A program made the position numbers and the translations under genes. DNA of 64,000 bases from Streptomyces sindenensis (lineage in GTDB: Bacteria > Actinomycetota > Actinomycetes > Streptomycetales > Streptomycetaceae), in assembly GCF_014649035.1 (NCBI RefSeq), contig NZ_BMSG01000017.1, forward strand, positions 62,001-126,000. The letters are read 5' to 3'. The notes under the pieces were generated by a model. The model ran no database searches. It saw only the letters and a program-made list of their open reading frames with translations, and had not been told where the DNA came from. Shown in pieces: positions 49,967 through 57,953 of this stretch (position 1 is the stretch's first letter; each line of letters begins with the position of its first letter).

Positions 49967-52471
49967 ATGCAGCGCGCATCACATCACCGGTCCAGATCAC
50001 GACGCGGCCTCGCGGCGGCCGTGGCGGCCGGTGCCCTGACCGTGTCCATGCTGGGCAGCGGCGGCCCGGCCAGCGCGGACACATCGCCGGATCGGGCCCT
50101 GGTGGAAAGGATGGCGACAACGTTGTCGCTACCGTCTCCGCCGGGGGCCCGGAGCCAGGTGAAGGTGCTGGTGTTCCATGCCTCGGCGGGTGAGGAGGCC
50201 CCGTACACCGACGCCGGGATCGCGGCGATCGAGAGGATCGGGCTCACCGGCCCGGAGGCCCAGCGGTTCACCACCGTGGCCACCGCCGACCCCAAGGTCT
50301 TCACCAACGGCAAGCGGCTCGGCTCCTTCCACGCCGTCGTCTTCCTCACCGGCGGGGGCGATGTCCTCGACCCGGAGCAGGAGGCGGGCCTGGAGGCGTA
50401 CATGGAGGCGGGCGGCGGCTTCCTCGGCATCCATGACGCGGCGCGCACCGAGCCGTACTCCGACTGGTTCACCGGTCTGGTCGGGGCCCGGCCGGCGGCG
50501 AACAGCCCGGCGTCCGTACAGCGGGCGACCGTCGAGATCGGGGACCGGGTCCACCCGGCCACCAAGAGCCTGCCGCTGGAGTGGAAGCGCCCCGACAAGT
50601 GGCTGAACTGGACGAAGAACCCGTCCGGAGACGTCCACACCGTGGCGCGCGTGCGGGAGTTGACGTACAAGCCGGGTGAGAGCGCCAACGGGTGGGACCA
50701 CCCGGTCTCCTGGTGCCGCGACTACGACGGCGGGCGGTCCTTCTACACGGCGATGGGCGGTACGGCGAACAGCTTCGCCGAGACCGACTTCCGCGACCAC
50801 CTGCGCGGTGCGCTGTCCTGGACGAACCGGACGTCACAGGCCGACTGCAAGGCGACGATCACCTCCAACTACACCGCCGAGCGGGTCACCCAGCCCAACC
50901 AGCCGGGCCAGAACGACCAGATCGGCGAGCCGCACGGACTGGTGACCGCACCGGACGGGCGGGTCTTCTACATCGGGCGCGGCGGGGCCGACAGCTCGCA
51001 GCCGGTCGTCACCGACTGGGCCGACCCGGACATCGGCAAGGGCAAGGGGGAGATCCACGTCTACGACCCGAAGACCGGAAAGGTCGCCCTGGCGGGTGCG
51101 CTGGACGTCTTCGGCAACAAGGGCGGGGGCGACGAGCTGGTCAAGAACGAGGAGGGGTTGCTCGGCATCGAGCTGGACCCCGGCTTCGCGTCCAACGGCT
51201 GGGTCTATCTGCACTACACCCCGCACGCGAAGATCGACCGCGACCGGCGCATGGCGACCCGTCAGGTCTCCCGCTTCACCTTCGACTCCGCGACCGGCAA
51301 GCTGGATCTCGCCTCGGAGAAGGTGCTGCTCGGCTGGCCCGTGCAGATCAACAGCTGCTGCCACGCGGGCGGCGGCATGGCGTGGGACTCGAAGGACAAC
51401 CTGTACATCGCGACCGGCGACAACAACTCCTCCGGTTTCAGCGACGGTTACTCCGGCAACAACCCGCAGCCGAACTACAAGGGCGTCTCCTTCGCCGACG
51501 CGCGCCGCACGGCCGGCAACACCAACAACCTCAACGGGAAGATCCTGCGGATCCACCCCGAGGACGACGGCACGTACACCCTGCCGTCCGGCAACCTCTT
51601 CACCGGCGAGGAGCCGGACGAGGGCGGCGGCAAGACGCGCGGCGAGATCTATGTGATGGGCGTGCGCAACCCGGCCCGCATCTCGATCGACCCGGCGACG
51701 GACACGCTGTACGCGGGCTGGGTCGGCCCCGACGCGGGCGCCCCGTCGACCACCTGGGGCCCGGCGAAGTACGACACGTTCGCCGCGATCACCAAGGCGG
51801 GCAACCACGGCTGGCCGTACTGCATGGGCAACAACCAGCCCTACCGGGACCGCAATCTGCCGGACCCGTCGAAGCCGCTGGGCTGGTACGACTGCAACGC
51901 CCCGAAGAACGAGTCGCCGAACAACGACGGCCTGGTCAAGCTGCCGCCGGTGACCCCGAACACCATCTGGTACTCCCCGCAGGGCGGTGGGGTCGACTAC
52001 CCGCGCGACGGGAACGGCATACCGAGCTACAAGGCGGAGGAGGGCAAGGAGCTGCTGCCCTGGCTCAAGGGCGGCGGCCAGGCCACGATGAACGGCCCGG
52101 TCTACCGGTACGACGCGCGGAGCGAGTCCACCGCGAAGTGGCCGGCCTACTGGGACGGCAAGTGGTTCGTCGGTGACTTCTACGACGGCGCACAGCCCCG
52201 GCACGCCGTGCTCACCGACCCGAGGACGGCCGGCAAGGGCGGGCTCCCCACGCACGCCGAGTCGTTGAAGAAGATCATCCCGGTCGGGGCGGACGGCATC
52301 CGCAACCTGATGGACTGGAAGTTCGCACCCGACGGGTCGCTGTACGTCCTGGACTACGGGCGCGGATTCTTCACCTCCGACTCCAAGTCCGCGCTGTGGC
52401 GCGTGTCGTACAAGGGCGGCGGCGCGACGCCGGCCGCCGCGGATCTCGTGGACAAGGCGGCGGTGAAGTGA
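49967..52471 (+). CDS. secreted ThuA domain-PQQ-type sugar dehydrogenase fusion
   Basis: An 834-residue exported protein. After a signal peptide (about residues 1-38), a ThuA-like glutamine-amidotransferase fold spans roughly 65-290 (VKVLVFHAS, FLGIHDAARTEPYSDWF, YTAMGG). A glucose/sorbosone dehydrogenase-type beta-propeller fills the rest (EPHGLVTAPDGRVFYIGRGG, EEGLLGIELDPGF, CHAGGGMAWDSKDNLYIATG, MGVRNPARISIDP). ThuA proteins are tied to 3-keto-disaccharide formation; the propeller oxidises sugars using PQQ or a similar cofactor. The chosen start is ATG 49967; GTG 49955 is an alternative. The stop overlaps the next gene in GTGA. It is divergent from the small laccase. Confidence 0.9.
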   Translation: MQRASHHRSRSRRGLAAAVAAGALTVSMLGSGGPASADTSPDRALVERMATTLSLPSPPGARSQVKVLVFHASAGEEAPYTDAGIAAIERIGLTGPEAQRFTTVATADPKVFTNGKRLGSFHAVVFLTGGGDVLDPEQEAGLEAYMEAGGGFLGIHDAARTEPYSDWFTGLVGARPAANSPASVQRATVEIGDRVHPATKSLPLEWKRPDKWLNWTKNPSGDVHTVARVRELTYKPGESANGWDHPVSWCRDYDGGRSFYTAMGGTANSFAETDFRDHLRGALSWTNRTSQADCKATITSNYTAERVTQPNQPGQNDQIGEPHGLVTAPDGRVFYIGRGGADSSQPVVTDWADPDIGKGKGEIHVYDPKTGKVALAGALDVFGNKGGGDELVKNEEGLLGIELDPGFASNGWVYLHYTPHAKIDRDRRMATRQVSRFTFDSATGKLDLASEKVLLGWPVQINSCCHAGGGMAWDSKDNLYIATGDNNSSGFSDGYSGNNPQPNYKGVSFADARRTAGNTNNLNGKILRIHPEDDGTYTLPSGNLFTGEEPDEGGGKTRGEIYVMGVRNPARISIDPATDTLYAGWVGPDAGAPSTTWGPAKYDTFAAITKAGNHGWPYCMGNNQPYRDRNLPDPSKPLGWYDCNAPKNESPNNDGLVKLPPVTPNTIWYSPQGGGVDYPRDGNGIPSYKAEEGKELLPWLKGGGQATMNGPVYRYDARSESTAKWPAYWDGKWFVGDFYDGAQPRHAVLTDPRTAGKGGLPTHAESLKKIIPVGADGIRNLMDWKFAPDGSLYVLDYGRGFFTSDSKSALWRVSYKGGGATPAAADLVDKAAVK

Positions 52472-54705
52472 GAGCACGTCCCTACCTCGCACGCAGGCGG
52501 CATCGTCCGCCGAGCTTCTGGGTGGCCCTGCTGGCCTCCCTCCTGATGGTCCTCGGGCTGACCTCGACGGCCGCGTACGGCAAGGGCGGTGACGGTCCCG
52601 GGGCGAGCGCCGCCGACCAGGTGCTGACCTGGACCGCGGGCGACCCGATCGACCGCTATCTGTCCGCGCCGAAGACGGCGGTGGCGGGCAGGGCGACGAT
52701 CGTCTTCGAGAACAGCACGGCGACCGGCAACACGACGAGCATGCCGCACACGCTCACGTTCAGCGTGTCGGACCCGGAGTTCAACAACGACGTCCAGCTG
52801 AACATCCTGGCCAATCCCGGTGACTCCGAGGGCGGGAAGCACAGCGTGGAGGTCACGCTGTCGCCCGGCCGGTACTTCTACCACTGCACGATCCCCGGGC
52901 ACGGCCAGATGCAGGGCATCCTGACCGTCACCGAGGGCAGCGGCGAGGACACCGAGGCCCCGTCGACCTCGGCGAAGGTCGACGGCGACCGGAACGGCGA
53001 CGGCGCGTACATCGGCCAGGCGACGGTGACCGTCGAGGCCACCGACGCGGGGTCCGGCGTCGACACCGTCGAGTACGCGCTCGGCGCGGACGGCGAGTGG
53101 CAGCCGTACACCGCACCGGTCGTGGTGAACGAGGTCGGCGACCACACGGTCCGCTACCGGGCCACCGACAAGGCGGGCAACGCGGCCGGGGAGAAGTCCG
53201 TCGACTTCGCGGTGGCGGCCCCGCCGACCGACGACGAGACGCCGCCGGAGACCTCGGCGACCGTCTCCGGCGAGAAGGACGACGCGGGGGCGTACCTGGG
53301 CATGGCCACGGTCACCGTGACCGCCTCCGACACCGGGTCCGGCGTGAACACCATCGAGTACGCGCTCGGCACGGACGGCGCGTGGCAGCCCTACACCGCT
53401 CCGGTGATGGTCCACGAGCTGGGCGAGCACACCGTCCGCTACCGGGCCACCGACCGGTCGGGCAATGTCGCGGACGAGAAGTCCGTCGACTTCACCGTGG
53501 TCGAGCCGCCCTCGCAGGACCGGACGGCTCCGGAGACCTCGGTGACGGTCGAGGGCGACAAGAACAGCGACGGCGCGTTCATCACCAGCGCCAGGGCCAC
53601 CGTCTCCGCGACCGACGACGACTCGGGCGTGGACAAGGTGGAGTACAGCCTCGACGGCGGACCGTACCTCGCGTACACCGCCCCGGTGATCGTGGACCGG
53701 GTCGGCTACCACTCCATCTCCCATCGGGCCACGGACAAGGCGGGCAACACCTCCGAGGCGAAGAGGGTGTCGTTCACCGTCGCCCAGGGAGGCGGGGTCC
53801 CCGCGCCGAACTGCGCGGAGTTCGACGAGCGGCACACCGTCTTCGTCGGCACGATCGACACGGGCGTCCCGAACCGGATCACCCGGAACCGCTGCACGAT
53901 CAACGAGCTGATCGAGGACGAGAAGGACTGGTCCTCCCACGCGCTGTTCCTCAAGCACGTGACGTCGGTGCTCGACAGGCTGAAGGCCGACGGTGTCATC
54001 GACCAGCGGGAGCGCAGGGCGATCTACCGGGCCGCCAAGCAGTCGGGCATCGGAAAGCCGGGCCAGGTCGAGGGCTACACCAAGCTCTTCGACGGCACGG
54101 CGGCCTCGCTCGCCAAGTGGGAGCACGTGGGCGGCGGCAAGTTCGAGCTGAACGAGGAGGAGGGCTCCATCACCAGCTCCACCACGGTGGACGGGATGGG
54201 CATGCTGTGGCTGCCGAACCGGGCCTACGGCGACTACTCGCTCAAGCTTCAGTGGCGGGACGACGCCCCGGGCTCGGGGAACGCCAACGGCGGGGTCTTC
54301 GTCCGCTTCCCGAAGGTGCACGACCACCCGGAGGAGTCGCGTCCGGAGTGGGTCGCCATCAAGTACGGCCATGAGATCCAGGTCAACGACCGGCCGGACG
54401 GCGACATGTACAAGACCGGTTCGGTGTACGGCTTCGACCGGGTGGGGCTCGGCGGCGCCGGGGTCACGCCCAAGGGCACCTGGAACGACTACGAGATCAA
54501 GGTGGTCGACCAGCACTACGAGATCTACCGCAACGGTGTCCTGATCAACGAGTTCGAGAACAACCGCGGTCAGCTCTTCGAGCCGCCGCGGGGCGACGAC
54601 CCGGGCACCGACGGCCGGCGGTTCGCCTCCGGTTACATCGGGCTCCAGGTGCACGGTGTCACGGACGTCATCTCGTACCGCGACATCCGCATCAAGGAGC
54701 TGTAG
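52468..54705 (+). CDS. secreted cupredoxin-(Ig-like)3-DUF1080 (3-keto-disaccharide hydrolase) protein
   Basis: A 745-residue exported multidomain protein. In order: signal segment (FWVALLASLLMVLGLTS); a cupredoxin at about 45-155 with type-1 copper ligands in MPHTLTF and YHCTIPGHGQMQG (H, C, H, M); three near-identical Ig-like/OmpL47-type repeats of about 98 residues, each with YRATDxxGN-type ends; a helical linker of about 80 residues; and a C-terminal DUF1080 domain (about 535-745, KLFDGTAASLAKW to SYRDIRIKEL) found in 3-keto-disaccharide hydrolases. Start GTG 52468 overlaps the previous stop in GTGA. A cupredoxin attached to a keto-sugar hydrolase is unusual. It converges with the next gene after 17 nt. 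Confidence 0.9.
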   Translation: MRARPYLARRRHRPPSFWVALLASLLMVLGLTSTAAYGKGGDGPGASAADQVLTWTAGDPIDRYLSAPKTAVAGRATIVFENSTATGNTTSMPHTLTFSVSDPEFNNDVQLNILANPGDSEGGKHSVEVTLSPGRYFYHCTIPGHGQMQGILTVTEGSGEDTEAPSTSAKVDGDRNGDGAYIGQATVTVEATDAGSGVDTVEYALGADGEWQPYTAPVVVNEVGDHTVRYRATDKAGNAAGEKSVDFAVAAPPTDDETPPETSATVSGEKDDAGAYLGMATVTVTASDTGSGVNTIEYALGTDGAWQPYTAPVMVHELGEHTVRYRATDRSGNVADEKSVDFTVVEPPSQDRTAPETSVTVEGDKNSDGAFITSARATVSATDDDSGVDKVEYSLDGGPYLAYTAPVIVDRVGYHSISHRATDKAGNTSEAKRVSFTVAQGGGVPAPNCAEFDERHTVFVGTIDTGVPNRITRNRCTINELIEDEKDWSSHALFLKHVTSVLDRLKADGVIDQRERRAIYRAAKQSGIGKPGQVEGYTKLFDGTAASLAKWEHVGGGKFELNEEEGSITSSTTVDGMGMLWLPNRAYGDYSLKLQWRDDAPGSGNANGGVFVRFPKVHDHPEESRPEWVAIKYGHEIQVNDRPDGDMYKTGSVYGFDRVGLGGAGVTPKGTWNDYEIKVVDQHYEIYRNGVLINEFENNRGQLFEPPRGDDPGTDGRRFASGYIGLQVHGVTDVISYRDIRIKEL

Positions 54706-54722
54706 ACCCGCGGGGAAGAGCC

Positions 54723-55790
54723 TCAGGTGGCCGCGGCCGCATGCTCCGGTGTGCGGGCGCGGCCACCCGGGTGCCGGTGCCGCCACACCCAGAAGACCGT
54801 GCAGGAGACCAGCGCCCAGGCGGCGAGGACCAGGTACGGGAAGACGAACTGGTGGCCCTGGTAGTACACGGCGGTGTGCTGGGCGTTGACCGAGGCCCCC
54901 GGCGGCAGCCAGCGGCCGATGTGGCCGAGCGCGGACGGCAGCAGCGGCCAGGACACCGCCCCGCCGGACGACGGGTTGCCGAGCAGCACCATCACCCCCC
55001 AGGTGGGGATCATGGCCCACCGGCCCATCAGGGTGTTGAACATGGTGAAGACCATGCCGGAGGTGAACATGGTGAACGCCAGGATCAGCCAGGACTGGAC
55101 GAACGGCAGGTCCACCGCCCCGAGCCACCAGTCCACGGCCGCCGCGATGGCGAAGCCGCCGAGCAGGGCGTAGGCGGCGGTGAAGGCGATGCGCTCGGCC
55201 GGGTTCAGGCCGTGGGCGTGCACGCTGAGCTGGATCGCGCCGAGGAAGCCCATGATCACGGCGGCCAGCGAGATGTAGAACAGGGCGAGCCCGCGCGGGT
55301 CGCCCTTCTGGAGCGGTTTGACGTCCCGGACGGTGACCTCGACGCCGGTGGCGTCCCCCACCTCGATCCCCGCCTTGGCGATCAGCTCGGCCACCGAGGC
55401 GCCCGAGGCTCCGGCCACGTCGAGCGCCACCCCGTCGTCGGAGGCGCGGACGATGGTGAAGACCTTCTGCTCGTCCAGGGCGCGGCGGGCGTCGGCGACG
55501 TCCGGATAGTCGTGGAGCTCGAGCGAGGCGTCGAGGGCCTTCTCCATCCCGGCGACGAACGCCTCGCCGCGCTCCACCTCCGGCTGGGTGACCAGGGCCG
55601 CCGGGATGCGGTGCGGGGTGGGGTTGGCCATCGCGTACGTGTAGGAGCCGGCGAAGAGACCGGCCGCGGCGGCGACGATCAGGACGAGGACGGTCGCGGG
55701 CAGGAAGGGGCTGTTCTTGTACGCCTCCCAGCGCTCGCGGAGGGTGCGCGGCCGCCCGTGCGCGCCGTGCCCCTCGCTGCTCGAACTCAC
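54723..55790 (-). CDS. YhgE/ABC-2-like membrane protein
   Basis: A 355-residue membrane protein: one N-terminal helix (VLVLIVAAAAGLFAGSYTYAM), an extracytoplasmic region of about 130 residues, then five hydrophobic helices and a short His/Arg-rich tail. This layout resembles the YhgE/Pip and ABC-2 permease-like family (export or membrane-stress proteins), although no ATPase is adjacent. Start GTG 55790 overlaps the LigD polymerase gene stop in GTGA, so the two are translationally coupled. Why a membrane protein is coupled to an NHEJ gene is unknown. Confidence 0.7.
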   Translation of the reverse strand: MSSSSEGHGAHGRPRTLRERWEAYKNSPFLPATVLVLIVAAAAGLFAGSYTYAMANPTPHRIPAALVTQPEVERGEAFVAGMEKALDASLELHDYPDVADARRALDEQKVFTIVRASDDGVALDVAGASGASVAELIAKAGIEVGDATGVEVTVRDVKPLQKGDPRGLALFYISLAAVIMGFLGAIQLSVHAHGLNPAERIAFTAAYALLGGFAIAAAVDWWLGAVDLPFVQSWLILAFTMFTSGMVFTMFNTLMGRWAMIPTWGVMVLLGNPSSGGAVSWPLLPSALGHIGRWLPPGASVNAQHTAVYYQGHQFVFPYLVLAAWALVSCTVFWVWRHRHPGGRARTPEHAAAAT

Positions 55791-56815
55791 GTCGTCCCGC
55801 CGCCGTCGTCATCGTGGCGGGCGCGGCTGGGCTGGACGCGCTTCGGTTCGCCGGGCATCTTCGGGTACTCCGGCGGGTAGGGCAGGTCGCCGAGCCCGCG
55901 CTCCCTCTCGTCCCGGTCGGCCAGCTCCAGCAGCCCGTCGAGCCGGAACGCCTCCTGGTCCATGTCGGCGTGGACGTCGCCGAGTTCGGCGTACCGCCCC
56001 GGCATGGTGCTCAGGTCGAAGTCGCGGGGTTCGGCGTCGTCGATCTCCTCCCAGCGCAGCGGTGCGGAGACCGGGGCGTGCGGGAAGGGGCGTACGGAGT
56101 AGGCGGAGGCGATGGTGCGGTCGCGGGCGGTCTGGTTGAAGTCGACGAAGATCCGCTCGCCGCGCTCCTCCTTCCACCATGCGGTCGTCACCCGCTCGGG
56201 CATCCGCCGCTCCAGCTCGCGCCCGGCGGCGATGGCGGCGCGCCGCACCTCGACGAAGGTCCAGGCGGGCTCGATGGGCACGAAGACATGCATCCCGCGC
56301 CCGCCGGAGGTCTTGGGCCAGCCGCGTACGCCGTGGTCCTCCAGGACGGAGCGCAGCTCGTGGGCGGCGGTGACGGCGTCGGCGTAGTCGGTGCCGGGCT
56401 GCGGGTCCAGGTCGATGCGCAGCTCGTCCGGGTGGTCGGTGTCCCCGGCCCGCACCGGCCAGGGGTGGAAGGTGAGGGTGCCGAGGTTGGCGGCCCAGAT
56501 CACCGCGGCGAGCTCGGTCGGGCAGATCTCGTCGGCGGGGCGGCCGCTGGGGAAGGCGACGCGGGCGGTGGGGATCCATTCGGGGAGGTTCTTCGGGGCG
56601 CGCTTCTGGTAGAAGAAGTCGCCCTCGACCCCGTCCACGAAGCGCTGGAGCGTGGTCGGCCGGTGGTTCAGGGCTCGCGTGATCCCGGGGCCGACGGCCA
56701 GGAAGTATTCAGCCACGTCCCTCTTGGTGTAACCCTTCTCGGGGAAGTACACCTTGTCCGGGTTGGACAGCCTCACGGCCCGTCCGCCCGCGTCCAACTC
56801 CACCGCTGATCCCAT
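55787..56815 (-). CDS. stand-alone LigD-type NHEJ polymerase (primase-polymerase)
   Basis: A 342-residue archaeo-eukaryotic-primase-like polymerase equal to the polymerase module of LigD. The N-terminal VRLSNPDKVYFPEKGYTKRD, FYQKRAPKNLPEW, catalytic DLD at 135-137 in RIDLDPQPG, and KTSGGRGMHVFVPI are all typical. In NHEJ it fills gaps and adds ribonucleotides at DNA double-strand ends. It is divergent from the ATP-dependent ligase gene over only 76 bp, so the two probably share control. Start ATG 56815; there is no Ku gene in the window. Confidence 0.94.
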   Translation of the reverse strand: MGSAVELDAGGRAVRLSNPDKVYFPEKGYTKRDVAEYFLAVGPGITRALNHRPTTLQRFVDGVEGDFFYQKRAPKNLPEWIPTARVAFPSGRPADEICPTELAAVIWAANLGTLTFHPWPVRAGDTDHPDELRIDLDPQPGTDYADAVTAAHELRSVLEDHGVRGWPKTSGGRGMHVFVPIEPAWTFVEVRRAAIAAGRELERRMPERVTTAWWKEERGERIFVDFNQTARDRTIASAYSVRPFPHAPVSAPLRWEEIDDAEPRDFDLSTMPGRYAELGDVHADMDQEAFRLDGLLELADRDERERGLGDLPYPPEYPKMPGEPKRVQPSRARHDDDGGGTT

Positions 56816-56891
56816 GTCGGCCACCGTAGGCCGCTCGCACATATGCCGCACATCGGGCGACATGGGCGGGTGCGGGGTCCAGAATCGGGCC

Positions 56892-57953
56892 ATGGACCTG
56901 CCGGTGATGCCGCCCGTGAAGCCGATGCTCGCCAAGTCGGTGGCCCGGATCCCGCCGGGCATGGCGTACGAGGCGAAGTGGGACGGTTTCCGGGCGATCG
57001 TGTACCGGGACGGCGACGAGGTCGAGATCGGCAGCCGGACGGGCAAGTCGCTGACGCGCTACTTCCCCGATCTGGTCGACGCCGTGCGGGACAACCTCAC
57101 GCCGCGCTGTGTGATCGACGGGGAGATCGTCATCGCCCACGAGGGGCGGCTCGACTTCGAGCGGCTCAGCGAGCGCATCCATCCGGCGGACTCCCGGGTG
57201 CGGATGCTTGCCGAGCAGACCCCGGCGAGCTTCATCGCCTTCGACGTCCTCGCGGTCGACGACACCTCCCTGCTGAGCACCCCGCAGGCGGACCGGCGGG
57301 CGGTGTTGACGGCCGCCCTCTCCGGGGCCTCCGCGCCCGTGCACCTCGCGCCGTCCACCACGGACATCGAGGTCGCGCGGCAGTGGTTCGACCGGTACGA
57401 GGGGGCGGGGCTCGACGGGATCGTGGCGAAGCCGCTGGATCTGCCGTACCGGCCCGACACCCGGGTGATGTACAAGATCAAGCACGAGCGGACCGCCGAC
57501 GTCGTGGTGGCCGGCTACCGCGAGCACAAGAGCGGCCCGGTCGTCGGCTCTTTGCTGCTCGGGCTGTACGACACCGGGGGCGTGCTCCAGCACGTCGGGG
57601 TCTGCGCGGCCTTCGCGATGAGGCGGCGCGCCGAGCTGGCCGAGGAACTCGCCCCGCTGCGCTGCGAGTTCGCCGAGCACCCGTGGGGCGCCTGGGCGGA
57701 CGCGGCGGCGCACGAGAAGTCCCGGCTGCCGGGCGCGCAGAACCGGTGGACCGGCAAGAAGGACCAGTCCTGGGTGCCGCTGCGGCCGGAGCGGGTGTGC
57801 GAGGTGGCCTACGACCACATGGAGGGCGACCGGTTCCGGCACACCACCCAGTTCCGCCGGTGGCGGCCGGACCGGTCCCCCGCGAGCTGTACGTACGCGC
57901 AGCTGGAGGAGGTCGTCTCCTACGACCTGTCCGAGGTGCTGTCAGGCGGCTGA
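56892..57953 (+). CDS. ATP-dependent DNA ligase (LigC/LigD-ligase type)
   Basis: A 353-residue ligase. The adenylated lysine is K29 in EAKWDGFRAI, followed by EIGSRTGKSLTRYF, CVIDGEIV, FDVLAVDD, GLDGIVAKP and VMYKIKHERTADVVVAGYR, then an OB-fold C-terminal region. It has no polymerase or phosphoesterase module, so NHEJ functions are split into separate proteins here. It joins DNA ends, probably with Ku and the adjacent polymerase. Start ATG 56892. Its last 12 nt overlap the stop end of the convergent lytic transglycosylase gene. Confidence 0.94.
   Translation: MDLPVMPPVKPMLAKSVARIPPGMAYEAKWDGFRAIVYRDGDEVEIGSRTGKSLTRYFPDLVDAVRDNLTPRCVIDGEIVIAHEGRLDFERLSERIHPADSRVRMLAEQTPASFIAFDVLAVDDTSLLSTPQADRRAVLTAALSGASAPVHLAPSTTDIEVARQWFDRYEGAGLDGIVAKPLDLPYRPDTRVMYKIKHERTADVVVAGYREHKSGPVVGSLLLGLYDTGGVLQHVGVCAAFAMRRRAELAEELAPLRCEFAEHPWGAWADAAAHEKSRLPGAQNRWTGKKDQSWVPLRPERVCEVAYDHMEGDRFRHTTQFRRWRPDRSPASCTYAQLEEVVSYDLSEVLSGG

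Noticed and set aside
52354..55812. 1152-residue minus-strand frame across the cupredoxin/DUF1080 and membrane-protein genes
   Set aside because: The conserved copper, Ig-like and DUF1080 motifs are all on the plus strand; the opposite frame has no recognisable domain.
55787..57953. Search for a Ku gene beside the NHEJ pair
   Set aside because: All neighbouring genes are accounted for by other families; Ku must lie outside the window.
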